Shown here: piece by piece, positions 44,890 to 55,601 of the stretch | Numbering within the stretch: the stretch's first letter is position 1 | Layout: the number at the start of each line of letters is the position of its first letter | Assembly (NCBI RefSeq): GCF_002734285.1 | Contig: NZ_NSEA01000011.1 | Coordinates: forward strand, 1 to 64,000 | Length of the DNA stretch: 64,000 bases | Direction of reading: 5' to 3' | From: Fredinandcohnia onubensis | Lineage (GTDB): Bacteria; Bacillota; Bacilli; Bacillales; Bacillaceae_L | Notes under the pieces: generated by a model | What the model was told of the DNA's origin: nothing | Databases searched by the model: none | What the model saw: the letters and a program-made list of their open reading frames with translations, nothing else | Translations under genes and position numbers: made by a program

Positions 44890-45270
44890 ATGAAAGCATT
44901 TACCCTAATCATACTTTCTTTTATTTTCCTTTCCTCATGTTCTTCATACCAAACGCAGCCTACATTGCCAGAAATAGATGAAAAACAAATCATCTTTTTT
45001 TCCGATGAAGATAATCTTCACAATGAAAGTAATTATTATGATGCCTTACTGGAGCTTAGAAATAAATTCCCAACTGAAATCGCAAATATGAAGGTTGTTT
45101 CTTCTGAAGATAATAGATTGTATACGAAGTATAAGATTGAAGAATATCCTTCTTTATTAATTATTGAACAAAATAAAGTCCTTGAAAAAATTGAAGGGAA
45201 TGTTGACAAGGAAGAAATTATCATTCCCATTGAAAACGTCTTGTCGACTTCAACTAGTTCAAAAAAATAA
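44890..45270 (+). CDS. Small lipoprotein with a thioredoxin-like region lacking CXXC
   Basis: 126 aa. Lipoprotein signal MKAFTLIILSFIFLSSC. The mature part reads like a thioredoxin fold: a strand EKQIIFFSDEDN where CXXC would be, a helix, TKYKIEEYPSLLIIEQNKVL with the cis-Pro loop, and a C-terminal helix. The active-site cysteines are absent, so a redox role is unlikely. The start at 44890 has GGAAGAG upstream; a GTG at 44878 is in frame. It is upstream of and convergent with pdhD. Family not recognised. Confidence 0.78.
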   Translation: MKAFTLIILSFIFLSSCSSYQTQPTLPEIDEKQIIFFSDEDNLHNESNYYDALLELRNKFPTEIANMKVVSSEDNRLYTKYKIEEYPSLLIIEQNKVLEKIEGNVDKEEIIIPIENVLSTSTSSKK

Positions 45271-45273
45271 GTA

Positions 45274-45305
45274 AAAAAATCGCCCCGAATTCGGAGCGAT
45301 TTTTT
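45274..45305. terminator. Bidirectional terminator at the 3' end of the pdh operon
   Basis: AAAAAATCGC and CCG arms pair with CGG and GCGATTTTTT, with one bulge on each side. Confidence 0.85.
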
Positions 45306-45312
45306 ACATTTA

Positions 45313-46722
45313 TTATTTCACAATGTGAATTGGAGATCCTAAAGCAACTTCTGCTGCTTCCATTGTAATTTCACCTAGAGTTGGGTGAGCATGAATTGTC
45401 ATTGCGATATCTTCAGCTGTCATACCAGCTTCAATAGCAAGGCCTAATTCAGAAATAATATCTGATGCACTTTCACCAGCTACCTGAGCACCGATTAGTA
45501 GTCCATCCTCTTTACGAGTAATTAACTTTACAAAACCGTCAGTTGCCTCAAGTGCAAGCGCACGACCATTTGCAGCATATGGGAATTTAGCTGCTACAAC
45601 TTCAATTCCTTCGTCTTTTGCTTGTTGTTCATTGTATCCAACTGTCGCTAGTTCAGGTTCAGAGAATACAACAGCAGGAATACCTAAGTAGTCGATTTCT
45701 GATGGCTCACCAGCAATTGCTTCTGCTGCAATTTTACCTTCGTATGAAGCTTTATGTGCTAATTGAGGTCCAGGAACAATATCACCGATTGCGTAGATGT
45801 TACTTACACTTGTACGGCATTGTTTATCGATCTCAATTACGCCTCTTTCATTCATTTTAACACCAGCAAGCTCTAAACCAAGCTCATCGGTATTAGCACG
45901 ACGACCTACCATTACGAATACATAGTCTGCGTCAATTGAATGTTCTTCGCCTTTTGCTTCATACTTTACTGTTACACCATTTTCAGTCTCTTCTACACCT
46001 TTAGCAAGAGCCTTAGTAATAATTTCAGCACCTTTTTTCTTAAGGTTCTTTTTAACAATAGAAGTCATTTGTTTTTCAAAACCAAGAAGGATGTCATCTG
46101 CTCCCTCTAGAATTGTTACTTGTGATCCAAAGTTTGCATAAGCACCACCAAGCTCAATACCAATTACACCACCGCCGATTACGACGATTTTTTCTGGTAC
46201 TTCCTTTAGTCCAAGTGCGCCAGTTGAATCAAGAACACGTTTTGAATATTTAAATGATGGAATTTCGATTGGACGAGAACCTGTAGCAATAATTGCATTT
46301 TTGAAATTGTAAGTTTGTGCAGCGTTATCACTCATAACACGTAAAGAGTTTGCATCTACGAAATATGCTTCCCCTTTTACAACTTCAACCTTATTACCTT
46401 TTAATAGTCCTGCAACTCCACCAGTTAATTTCTTGACAACACTATCTTTAAAAGCTTGAACTTTTGAAAAATCAAGTGTTACATTTTCAGCTTTGATTCC
46501 CATTGATTCAGAATTCTTAGCTGTTTCATAACGGTGTCCAGCGGAGATTAGCGCCTTAGATGGGATACATCCAACGTTAAGACAAACACCACCAACAGTG
46601 TCTTTCTCTACAATCGTAACTTTTTGTCCTAGTTGTGCAGCACGAATCGCTGCAACATATCCACCAGGTCCAGCACCAATAACTATTGTGTCTGTTTCAA
46701 TTGGGAAATCTCCTACTACCAT
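45313..46722 (-). CDS. pdhD: Dihydrolipoyl dehydrogenase (E3)
   Basis: 469 aa. Reoxidises dihydrolipoamide in the pyruvate dehydrogenase complex, passing electrons to NAD+. Seen: FAD loop [19 protein letters not shown], redox disulfide [15 protein letters not shown] near residues 44-58, NAD loop [18 protein letters not shown], and the catalytic dyad HAHPTLGEI near the C-terminus. It follows pdhC by 6 nt. Last gene of pdhABCD. Confidence 0.98.
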   Translation of the reverse strand: MVVGDFPIETDTIVIGAGPGGYVAAIRAAQLGQKVTIVEKDTVGGVCLNVGCIPSKALISAGHRYETAKNSESMGIKAENVTLDFSKVQAFKDSVVKKLTGGVAGLLKGNKVEVVKGEAYFVDANSLRVMSDNAAQTYNFKNAIIATGSRPIEIPSFKYSKRVLDSTGALGLKEVPEKIVVIGGGVIGIELGGAYANFGSQVTILEGADDILLGFEKQMTSIVKKNLKKKGAEIITKALAKGVEETENGVTVKYEAKGEEHSIDADYVFVMVGRRANTDELGLELAGVKMNERGVIEIDKQCRTSVSNIYAIGDIVPGPQLAHKASYEGKIAAEAIAGEPSEIDYLGIPAVVFSEPELATVGYNEQQAKDEGIEVVAAKFPYAANGRALALEATDGFVKLITRKEDGLLIGAQVAGESASDIISELGLAIEAGMTAEDIAMTIHAHPTLGEITMEAAEVALGSPIHIVK

Positions 46723-46728
46723 GTTGTA

Positions 46729-48027
46729 TTACGCCTCCATTAATAATAATTGTGGATCATTTAACAAACGTTTGATTTGGTTGAGTGCGTTCTGTGCAGT
46801 AGCACCATCAATCATACGGTGGTCAAAGCTTAATGATAAAGCAAGGACTGGAGCTACAACAATTTCACCATTTTTAACAACAGGCTTCTCTGCAATTCGT
46901 CCTACTCCTAAGATAGCAACTTCTGGGTGGTTAATAACAGGAGTGAACCATTGTCCACCTGCTGAACCAATGTTACTGATGGTACATGAAGCACCTTTCA
47001 TTTCATTAGGAGCTAACTTGCCATCACGAGCTTTGCCAGCTAATTCATTGATTTCATTAGAGATAGAGAAAATTGACTTACGATCCGCATCTTTAACAAC
47101 AGGAACAAGAAGACCTTTTTCTGTATCAGCAGCAATACCAATATTGAAGTAGTGCTTATGAATGATTTCGCTAGTTGCATCATCAAGTGATGTATTTAAC
47201 GCAGGGAAATCACGTAATGCTGCAGTTAAAGCTTTCACGATATATGGTAGGTATGTTAATTTAATACCTTTTTCAGCTGCAACAGCCTTAAATTTCTTAC
47301 GGTGTGCAACCAACTCTGTAACATCTACTTCGTCCATTAATGTAACATGTGGAGCTGTGTGTTTTGAGTTAACCATTGCTTTAGCGATTGCTTTACGAAT
47401 TCCACTCATCTTTTCACGAGTTTCAGGGTATTCGCCCGCAGGAATTGGTTGTTTTGCAGGAGCTGTCGCTGCTTCTGCCGCTGCTGCTTTTGGAGCTTCA
47501 GCTGCAGGTGTTTCTGTAGCAACAGGTGCACCGCCAGAAGTGAACGCATCAATATCCGACTTCATTATTCTACCATTTTCGCCACTTCCTGCAACCTTTT
47601 TGATGTCAATTCCTTTTTCTCGTGCATATTTTCGAACAGAAGGCATAGCAATGATACGACGATTTTCATCAACGTCTGCAGCAGGTGCTGTTGCTTCTTG
47701 AGCAGCCGAAGCTGGTTGTTCTTCCTGAGCTTGTTCTTGTTTAGGAGCTTCGTCAGATTCATCGCCTTTAAATTTAAGGTCCTCATATCCAGGAGCATCA
47801 AACTTAATCAGCGTATCACCTACAATTGCAACAGTTCCTTCTTCTACAAGTACTTCAAGTACTTTCCCTTTAACTGGAGAAGGGATTTCTACTACTGCTT
47901 TATCATTTTGGACCTCACATAGAACATCGTCCTCATTTACTTCATCGCCTGGTTTTACAAACCATTTTACGATTTCACCTTCATGGATACCTTCACCGAT
48001 ATCTGGCAACTTAAATTCAAATGCCAC
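46729..48027 (-). CDS. pdhC: Dihydrolipoamide acetyltransferase (E2)
   Basis: 432 aa. One lipoyl domain (1-78, lipoylated Lys in [12 protein letters not shown]), an Ala/Pro/Glu-rich linker, the peripheral-subunit-binding domain (about 130-165, [17 protein letters not shown]), a second Ala-rich linker, and the catalytic core (about 205-432) with [12 protein letters not shown] carrying the active-site His. Transfers acetyl groups to CoA and forms the complex core. The Ala-rich linkers create long open frames on the other strand that are not genes. Confidence 0.97.
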   Translation of the reverse strand: MAFEFKLPDIGEGIHEGEIVKWFVKPGDEVNEDDVLCEVQNDKAVVEIPSPVKGKVLEVLVEEGTVAIVGDTLIKFDAPGYEDLKFKGDESDEAPKQEQAQEEQPASAAQEATAPAADVDENRRIIAMPSVRKYAREKGIDIKKVAGSGENGRIMKSDIDAFTSGGAPVATETPAAEAPKAAAAEAATAPAKQPIPAGEYPETREKMSGIRKAIAKAMVNSKHTAPHVTLMDEVDVTELVAHRKKFKAVAAEKGIKLTYLPYIVKALTAALRDFPALNTSLDDATSEIIHKHYFNIGIAADTEKGLLVPVVKDADRKSIFSISNEINELAGKARDGKLAPNEMKGASCTISNIGSAGGQWFTPVINHPEVAILGVGRIAEKPVVKNGEIVVAPVLALSLSFDHRMIDGATAQNALNQIKRLLNDPQLLLMEA

Positions 48028-48177
48028 GGTTTTCGCCTCCTAAAATTGTTAGTTTCTTTTCAAAGATGCCTTGGCGCATGTCTACATTGTTGAAATTTTT
48101 ATCTAGTTGAACTCTCATACGCCGCAGGCTTATTTATTCCGATAAGGATAGTTAATCCTTGATTGATTGGTTATATA

Positions 48178-49155
48178 TTAGAAGTTCAATACTTTCTTTG
48201 CAGTTTCAATTACATCCTTGAAGTTTGGTAACCAAACCGATTCTGCTTGAGAGAATGGATAAACTGTATCAGCTGCAGTTACACGTAATACTGGAGCTTC
48301 TAAACTTAAGATTGCACGATCGTTGATTTCAGCAACGACGTTAGCTGCAATTCCAGCTTGTTTTTGTGCCTCTTGAACAACGATAGCTCGTCCTGTTTTT
48401 TCAACAGAACTAATGATTGTTGGAATATCCAATGGGCTTACTGTACGTAAGTCAATAACTTCTGCAGAAATGCCCTCTTTTTCTAACTCAGTTGCAGCTT
48501 TTAAGCACTCATGTACCATCGCACCATATGAAATCATAGTGATGTCTGTACCTTCGCGCTTTACTTCTGCTTTCCCAAGTTCAATTGTATATTCACCCTC
48601 TGGAACCTCCTGGCGGAATGAACGATAAAGCTTCATATGCTCAAGGAAGACAACAGGGTCGTTATCGCGAATTGCGGATATTAATAGTCCTTTTGCATCA
48701 TAAGGTGTTGATGGAATAACAACCTTTAGACCAGGTTGTTGTGCCATTAAACCTTCTAAGCTATCTGCGTGTAGTTCTGGTGTATGTACACCGCCACCAA
48801 ATGGTGAACGAATCGTTACTGGAGCAGTGTAACGACCACCTGAACGATAACGCATACGAGCTAATTGACCACTAATAGAATCAATAACCTCATAGACAAA
48901 TCCAAAGAACTGGATCTCTGGAACTGGACGGTAGCCTTGTAAGCTTAGACCAACAGCAAGACCGCCAATACCTGATTCAGCTAATGGTGTATCAAACACG
49001 CGATCTTCACCGAATTCAGCCTGAAGACCTTCAGTAGCACGGAACACACCGCCGTTAACTCCAACGTCTTCACCGAAAACTAAGACATCTGGGTTATTCT
49101 TTAATTCTGTGCGTAACGCATCAGTGATTGCTTGAATCATTGTCATTTGCGCCAT
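48178..49155 (-). CDS. pdhB: Pyruvate dehydrogenase E1 beta subunit
   Basis: 325 aa. Forms the alpha2beta2 thiamine-diphosphate E1. Seen: [53 protein letters not shown] and the C-terminal transketolase domain. Three nt after pdhA. The 150-nt gap to pdhC, unusual in a tight operon, has a small foldback TCCGATAAGGA and a GCCTTGGCGCAT motif. Confidence 0.97.
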   Translation of the reverse strand: MAQMTMIQAITDALRTELKNNPDVLVFGEDVGVNGGVFRATEGLQAEFGEDRVFDTPLAESGIGGLAVGLSLQGYRPVPEIQFFGFVYEVIDSISGQLARMRYRSGGRYTAPVTIRSPFGGGVHTPELHADSLEGLMAQQPGLKVVIPSTPYDAKGLLISAIRDNDPVVFLEHMKLYRSFRQEVPEGEYTIELGKAEVKREGTDITMISYGAMVHECLKAATELEKEGISAEVIDLRTVSPLDIPTIISSVEKTGRAIVVQEAQKQAGIAANVVAEINDRAILSLEAPVLRVTAADTVYPFSQAESVWLPNFKDVIETAKKVLNF

Positions 49156-49158
49156 GGC

Positions 49159-50571
<1,413 letters not shown>

Positions 50572-50600
50572 AGTTTACAACAACGTAAGACACACGTCAA
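50572..50600 (-). promoter_or_regulatory. Sigma-A promoter of pdhABCD
   Basis: Minus strand TTGACG (50595-50600), 17-nt spacer, TAAACT (50572-50577). Confidence 0.65.
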
Positions 50601-50765
50601 ATTGTTTGTTTACTGTTTTATTACTTGTCCATAACTTTTTTTATTTTTGTATAAATTCCCATTTTAAAAAACTGTATCAGTACACATTTTCGGTCTGTAC
50701 TATAAAAACCTTTCTTCTAGAATGATTTTTTAAAATACTACTCCGGATTACGCCCAAAAATAGCC

Positions 50766-50800
50766 AAAACAAAAAGGCTATCAACACTGATAGCCCTTTC
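50766..50800 (-). terminator. Terminator downstream of ykyA
   Basis: GGCTATCA (50776-50783) pairs with TGATAGCC (50788-50795), then TTTTTGTTTTGG on the minus strand. Confidence 0.88.
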
Positions 50801-50817
50801 ACACAGTTATTAGTTTA

Positions 50818-51486
50818 TTATTCCTCTTTAAAGACAACTTCTAGTCCGGCATTTTGATAAAAAGTAACCTTCGCTTTGTTGTATTGGTCTGTCAATTTAT
50901 TAAACGTTTCATTAGCTGCAACTACTTTTTCGTAAGTTTCATTTATAAGATTAATTTGTTGTTCTAATTCATCCAATGTTAATTCTTCATTTTGAAACAT
51001 TTCATATAATTTTTTATCATGTTCTATTGCTTCTTTATATACAGTGTATAAGCCCTCATAGCTTTTATAGCGTTCGTTCATTAACGAGACTAGCTCATTC
51101 GCTTCTTCCTTTACACTGTCCTCTTTTATCTCAGAAATAAGTGCATCGACCTTTTGAAATTCCTTTTTGGAGGCTTCGATACTCTTTTGTTCATTGTTAA
51201 TTCTAGTTTCACGATCACCGACAATTGCTAATGCATCCTTTGATAAGGAAACAATCTGATCAAACTCTTTCATACCTAATGTTAAAATTTCATCGTAAAG
51301 CTCTTTCTCTTTTTTCTCAAGCTCCACTAATGGGTTTTGTTGCTCTTCAAAGTCCTTTTCAACTGCTACCACTTTTTCTAATGTCTCATAAATCTGTTCT
51401 TCTGGTGTGGGACCGCCCATACACCCCATTAAGAGAAAACTCATACAAATACAAAGAAATACAATTTTCAACGAATTATTTTTCAC
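50818..51486 (-). CDS. ykyA: YkyA family lipoprotein
   Basis: 222 aa. Lipoprotein signal with lipobox LLMGC (Cys near residue 22), then an almost entirely helical coiled-coil body (KEKELYDEILTLGMKEFDQI, the QKSIEASKKEFQKVDALISE region). YkyA is described as a putative cell-wall-binding lipoprotein; no activity is known. GTG start with AAGGGGGAG. Upstream of pdhA as in B. subtilis and separately terminated. Confidence 0.92.
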   Translation of the reverse strand: MKNNSLKIVFLCICMSFLLMGCMGGPTPEEQIYETLEKVVAVEKDFEEQQNPLVELEKKEKELYDEILTLGMKEFDQIVSLSKDALAIVGDRETRINNEQKSIEASKKEFQKVDALISEIKEDSVKEEANELVSLMNERYKSYEGLYTVYKEAIEHDKKLYEMFQNEELTLDELEQQINLINETYEKVVAANETFNKLTDQYNKAKVTFYQNAGLEVVFKEE

Positions 51487-51680
51487 TATCTGCTCCCCCT
51501 TAGATACTTCAAATATACTATATTATAATACGATTTCATAACATATTTTTAGGTTTCACCTAAATATATGAGTTAGTACATGCTTTAGAACAGGCTAGAG
51601 GCCTACTTTTATATTTAAAAATGAAAAAACCTTTGATAAACTTATAATAAATATAGCATCAAGATCAGGAAGTGATAAAT

Positions 51681-52235
51681 GTGATAACAATGGATAATAT
51701 TATCCGGGAAGGACATCCAACACTACGAAAGGTTGCAGATGAGGTTCCTTTACCGGCATCAGCCGAAGACCGCAAAACTTTAGAAGAACTTCTAGAATAT
51801 GTAAATAACAGTCAGAATCCTGAAATTGCTGAAAAATACGGATTAAGACCAGGCATAGGGCTTGCTGCACCGCAGATTAATGTGTCAAAACGTATGATTG
51901 CTGTCCATTTAAAAGATGAGAATGATGAGCTACACAGTTATGCTTTGTTTAATCCAAAAATTATTAGTCATTCTATTAAAAAGAGTTATTTAACAAGTGG
52001 TGAAGGCTGTTTATCCGTTGACAGAGCTGTACCGGGATATGTACCGCGCTACTCGAAAATTAAGGTAAAAGGAACCACCATTGAGGGTGAGGAAGTAATT
52101 GTGAAACTAAAAGGTTTACCTGCAATATGTTTTCAGCATGAGATAGACCACTTAAATGGAGTTATGTTCTATGATCATATCAATGAGGAAAATCCGTTTG
52201 CTGAACCAGACAACGCGATTCCTATCGAACGATAG
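51681..52235 (+). CDS. def: Peptide deformylase (YkrB type)
   Basis: 184 aa. Removes the formyl group from nascent proteins with a metal centre. Motif 1 GIGLAAPQI near residue 57, motif 2 GEGCLSVD (metal Cys) and motif 3 QHEIDHLNG (two metal His and the catalytic Glu). The GTG at 51681 (MITMDNI) has AGGAAGTGA upstream, and the length equals B. subtilis YkrB as I recall it; an earlier GTG at 51672 is within the ribosome-binding site. Confidence 0.96.
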   Translation: MITMDNIIREGHPTLRKVADEVPLPASAEDRKTLEELLEYVNNSQNPEIAEKYGLRPGIGLAAPQINVSKRMIAVHLKDENDELHSYALFNPKIISHSIKKSYLTSGEGCLSVDRAVPGYVPRYSKIKVKGTTIEGEEVIVKLKGLPAICFQHEIDHLNGVMFYDHINEENPFAEPDNAIPIER

Positions 52236-52816
52236 AAAGTAAGTATCGAAGCGCTAAACATATAGATGGATTTTTGTTAAGAAAACTTGACTTATTCATC
52301 TTCGTCCAATTTACCTTTCTTTTATTAGCCATGATAATTTGACCCTTTTTTTCACATAATAAGAACAAAACTTAAACCCAAAAGCAACGTTCTTGAAATG
52401 TTTAAAGTTTGAGAAAAAAGGAGATGATAGTCATGCTAAAAAAGTTACGGAAAAAATTAATTAAGCAGTGGCAAGATTTATTAAAAAGGAAATCAATTGC
52501 GTAGAGATTAATAACATAAAACTTGCCTCCTAATGAAGATAGAGCTAACAATAACGACTAGAGCCCTTCGTTATGGAGGGCTTGTTATGTACTATCATGC
52601 TCTTCAATGGTATAATATACTTTTAGGTGTACGGTTGAGTGATTTTAACAAAAAAATACATAGTAACCCCTAATCTAACCCCCTCTTTTTACCTATTAAC
52701 AAATGCAATGTTAAGAAATATTTAGGAAAAGCAAGAAAAAACATGAAAAACTTGTTATATTTTTATATAATAGAAAAAGTTACTCTAACTTTCGGAAATT
52801 AAGGAGAGATTTGGCA
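52236..52816. other. A+T-rich gap between def and rpoY
   Basis: Apart from the 23-codon frame, it holds a terminator-like stem AGCCCT/AGGGCT (52562-52582) and a likely rpoY -10 TATAAT at 52766-52771 with a poor -35 (ATGAAA, 17 nt upstream). Nothing else could be supported. Confidence 0.5.
52433..52504 (+). CDS. Possible 23-aa cationic amphipathic peptide gene
   Basis: ATG after a strong site AAAGGAGATGAT (8 nt from GGAG), encoding a peptide that begins MLKKLRKKLIKQWQDLL and ends KRKSIA. It has nine Lys/Arg and one Asp, and the hydrophobic residues Leu, Ile, Trp, Leu fall on one helical face, so it should bind membranes or nucleic acid. A weak terminator-like stem (52562-52582) follows. No clear promoter was found. 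I know of no named homologue. It could be a small toxin-like, regulatory or RNA-chaperone peptide, or chance; the ribosome-binding site argues against chance. Confidence 0.5.
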   Translation: MLKKLRKKLIKQWQDLLKRKSIA

Positions 52817-53026
52817 ATGATTTTTAAAGTTTACTACCAAGAGGATGTATTAGAAGTTCCAGTAAGAGAACATACAAAAACTTTGTATATTGAAGCAGAA
52901 TCTCAAGTTGAGGTTCGCCAAAAATTAAAGGAACGGAAATTTAACATTGAATATATTCAAAAGGTGGAAGGGGCCTATCTTGAGTACGAGCAACTAAATG
53001 AAGATTATAATGTATTGGAGATTTGA
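52817..53026 (+). CDS. rpoY: RNA polymerase epsilon subunit (YkzG)
   Basis: 69 aa. Auxiliary subunit of Gram-positive RNA polymerase. Begins MIFKVYYQEDVLEVPVREHT and contains LKERKFNIEYIQKVEGAYLE and YEQLNEDYNVLEI, matching the family along its length. The ATG at 52817 fits the family N-terminus; an in-frame TTG at 52811 lies nearer AAGGAG. Six nt upstream of rnjA and translationally linked to it. Confidence 0.95.
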   Translation: MIFKVYYQEDVLEVPVREHTKTLYIEAESQVEVRQKLKERKFNIEYIQKVEGAYLEYEQLNEDYNVLEI

Positions 53027-53032
53027 TGAATT

Positions 53033-54700
53033 ATGAAATTTGTAAAGAACGATCAAACAGCTGTTTTCGCCTTAGGTGGACTCGGGGAAATTGGTAAAAA
53101 CACTTATGGCGTACAGTTTCAGGATGAAATTATCCTGATCGATGCTGGGATTAAATTCCCGGAGGACGAGCTGTTAGGAATCGACTATGTTATTCCTGAT
53201 TACAGCTATTTAGTCAAGAACGAAGACAAGATTAAAGGTTTATTCATAACGCACGGTCACGAGGATCATATTGGTGGAATTCCGTATTTACTTCGTGAAA
53301 TCAATGTACCGATTTATGGAGGTAAGCTTGCCCTAGGTTTAATTCGTAACAAATTAGAAGAGCACGGACTACTCCGCCAAGCAAAGTTGATTGAAATTAA
53401 AGAAGAGGACATTATAAAATTCCGTAAAACATCGGTTACGTTTTTTAGAACAACACATAGTATTCCAGATTCATACGGAATTGTTGTAAAAACGCCTCCT
53501 GGACAAGTTGTCCATACAGGAGATTTCAAATTTGATTTCACACCTGTTGGGGAGCCAGCGAACCTTCAAAAAATGGCGGAAATCGGTAGAGATGGAGTAC
53601 TATGTTTACTATCCGATAGTACAAATGCTGAAATACCACATTTTACAATGTCTGAAAGACGCGTAGGAGAAAGTATTCAGGATATTTTTCGAACTGTAGA
53701 TGGTCGAATCATTTTTGCTACTTTCGCTTCTAATATTCATCGCCTACAGCAGGTGGTTGAAGCCGCTGTTCAAAACGATCGAAAAATTGCAGTATTTGGA
53801 AGAAGTATGGAATCAGCAATCACAATTGGATATGATTTAGGGTATATTCAATGTCCAAAGGATACGTTTATTGAAGCTAACCAAATCAACCGTCTCCCAG
53901 CAAATAAGGTTGTTATTCTTTGTACTGGAAGCCAAGGGGAACCAATGGCTGCCCTTTCAAGAATTGCAAATGGTACACACCGACAAATTCAAATCATTCC
54001 TGGGGACACGGTTGTATTTTCATCATCACCTATTCCAGGGAATACACTGAGTGTTAGTCGAATCATCAATATGCTTTACCGCGCAGGCGCCGATGTTATT
54101 CATGGACCACTAAGTAACATCCATACATCAGGTCACGGTGGCCAAGAGGAACAAAAATTAATGCTTCGTCTCATGCAGCCAAAGTATTTTATGCCAATTC
54201 ATGGTGAATACCGGATGCAAAAGATGCACGCGAAATCTGCTGTAGATTGTGGTGTATTTGAAGAGAACTGCTTTATTATGGACAATGGAGAGGTTCTTGC
54301 TTTAAGTGAGAATGAAGCATCTGTTGCAGGTAAGATTCCATCAGGAAATGTGTATATTGATGGTAGCGGTATCGGTGATATCGGAAATATTGTATTGCGG
54401 GACCGCCGCATTCTTTCTGAGGAAGGTCTTGTGATCGTTGTCGTAAGTATTAATATGAAGGACTTTAAGATTGCTGCAGGACCTGACTTAATATCTCGTG
54501 GATTTGTGTATATGCGTGAGTCTGGAGATTTAATCAATGATGCACAAAGTCTTATTACGAAGCATTTAAATAAAGTAATGGAGCGTCGCACGACCCAATG
54601 GTCTGAAATTAAGAATGAAATCACAGACACACTGGCACCGTTCCTATATGAAAAGACAAAACGCCGTCCAATGATTTTACCGATCATTATGGAGGTATAA
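53033..54700 (+). CDS. rnjA: Ribonuclease J1
   Basis: 555 aa. 5'-3' exo- and endoribonuclease of the metallo-beta-lactamase/beta-CASP class, important for mRNA turnover and rRNA maturation. Seen: [18 protein letters not shown], metal motif [14 protein letters not shown] near residues 72-85, LSDSTNAE, the beta-CASP segment near 210-340, and PIHGEYRMQ. Co-transcribed with rpoY; the ribosome-binding site lies inside the rpoY 3' end. Confidence 0.97.
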   Translation: MKFVKNDQTAVFALGGLGEIGKNTYGVQFQDEIILIDAGIKFPEDELLGIDYVIPDYSYLVKNEDKIKGLFITHGHEDHIGGIPYLLREINVPIYGGKLALGLIRNKLEEHGLLRQAKLIEIKEEDIIKFRKTSVTFFRTTHSIPDSYGIVVKTPPGQVVHTGDFKFDFTPVGEPANLQKMAEIGRDGVLCLLSDSTNAEIPHFTMSERRVGESIQDIFRTVDGRIIFATFASNIHRLQQVVEAAVQNDRKIAVFGRSMESAITIGYDLGYIQCPKDTFIEANQINRLPANKVVILCTGSQGEPMAALSRIANGTHRQIQIIPGDTVVFSSSPIPGNTLSVSRIINMLYRAGADVIHGPLSNIHTSGHGGQEEQKLMLRLMQPKYFMPIHGEYRMQKMHAKSAVDCGVFEENCFIMDNGEVLALSENEASVAGKIPSGNVYIDGSGIGDIGNIVLRDRRILSEEGLVIVVVSINMKDFKIAAGPDLISRGFVYMRESGDLINDAQSLITKHLNKVMERRTTQWSEIKNEITDTLAPFLYEKTKRRPMILPIIMEV

Positions 54701-54736
54701 GCTAGTCCATTAACCCTTGTATTATTCAATGTTAAT

Positions 54737-54768
54737 ACCCACTGAGGCTTTCCTCAGTGGGTTTTTAA
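54737..54768 (+). terminator. Terminator of rpoY-rnjA
   Basis: ACCCACTGAGG (54737-54747) pairs with CCTCAGTGGGT (54752-54762), then TTTTT. Confidence 0.93.
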
Positions 54769-54774
54769 TATCTC

Positions 54775-54803
54775 CAAAAAAACGCCTCATGCTGAGACGT
54801 TTA
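54775..54803 (-). terminator. Terminator of ktrC
   Basis: AACGCCTCA (54781-54789) pairs with TGAGACGTT (54793-54801) with one mismatch. T7 on the minus strand. Confidence 0.8.
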
Positions 54804-55466
54804 TTCTTCGATTAGATTTTTTTCGAAACGGCTAATGTCTGTGTCAGCCCCGATAATAATTAGGATATCCCCTTTATGTATTTGCTCGGTTGCTGATGGA
54901 GATACAATGATGTCTTTTCCTCTTTTCATCGCGACGATGGTTACCCCATATTTCGCACGTACATCTAATTCAATTAAAGACTTGCCATCAATCTTTTTTC
55001 CTGCCACAATTTCAATAATACTATGCTCATCTGAAAGTTCCAGATAATCCAAGACATTGTTTGAGATAATATTATGGGCAATTCGTTTTCCCATATCTCG
55101 CTCTGGATGTACAATCCGGTCTGCTCCAATTTTACTTAAAATTTTCTCATGATAGTCATTTTGTGCTTTTACCCAAATTTGCTTGACCCCTAATTCCTTT
55201 AGGATAATAGTTGTTAATATACTAGCTTTCAGGTTATCCCCGATCGCAACAATGACTAAGTCAAAATTACGAATCCCTATGCTCTTGAGAACTGATTCAT
55301 CAGTTGAATCGCCAACAACAGCATGAGAGGCGATAGTTGAAAATTCATTCACTTTATCTTCATCAAGGTCCATGGCCATGACTTCCATGCCTTCATCACT
55401 TAATGCGCGGCATATGCTACCTCCAAAACGTCCAAGGCCTATTACCGCAAACTCTTTTTTGTTCAC
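54801..55466 (-). CDS. ktrC: Potassium uptake regulatory subunit KtrC (YkqB)
   Basis: 221 aa. Cytosolic RCK protein gating a Ktr K+ channel. N-terminal nucleotide-binding RCK_N domain with VIGLGRFGGSICRALSDEG, the acidic strand end MDLDEDK and VVGDSTDESVL; C-terminal RCK_C domain (about 135-221). Ktr proteins bind ATP/ADP at RCK_N and c-di-AMP at RCK_C. The partner channel KtrD is not in this window. The position beside rnjA matches B. subtilis ykqB-ykqC. Confidence 0.95.
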   Translation of the reverse strand: MNKKEFAVIGLGRFGGSICRALSDEGMEVMAMDLDEDKVNEFSTIASHAVVGDSTDESVLKSIGIRNFDLVIVAIGDNLKASILTTIILKELGVKQIWVKAQNDYHEKILSKIGADRIVHPERDMGKRIAHNIISNNVLDYLELSDEHSIIEIVAGKKIDGKSLIELDVRAKYGVTIVAMKRGKDIIVSPSATEQIHKGDILIIIGADTDISRFEKNLIEE

Positions 55467-55566
55467 TACCTATTCCCCCATCAAATTGAGATACCTTAGA
55501 TTGTATCACAACTAATCTATAATTTGGAAGCATCTCCATCACCCTTAATGAATGTGCACTCCGAAC

Positions 55567-55593
55567 GCAAAAAGGACTAGGTGCCCTAGTCCT
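55567..55593 (-). terminator. Terminator of the ABC exporter operon
   Basis: AGGACTAGG (55573-55581) pairs with CCTAGTCCT (55585-55593), then TTTTTGCG on the minus strand. Confidence 0.85.
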
Positions 55594-55601
55594 AAGGTTT
55601 T

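Noticed and set aside
47162-47922. Long open frames on the plus strand opposite pdhC
   Set aside because: They arise from the Ala-rich linkers of the E2 protein read backwards, with Ser/Cys/Phe-rich low-complexity translations and no ribosome-binding site.
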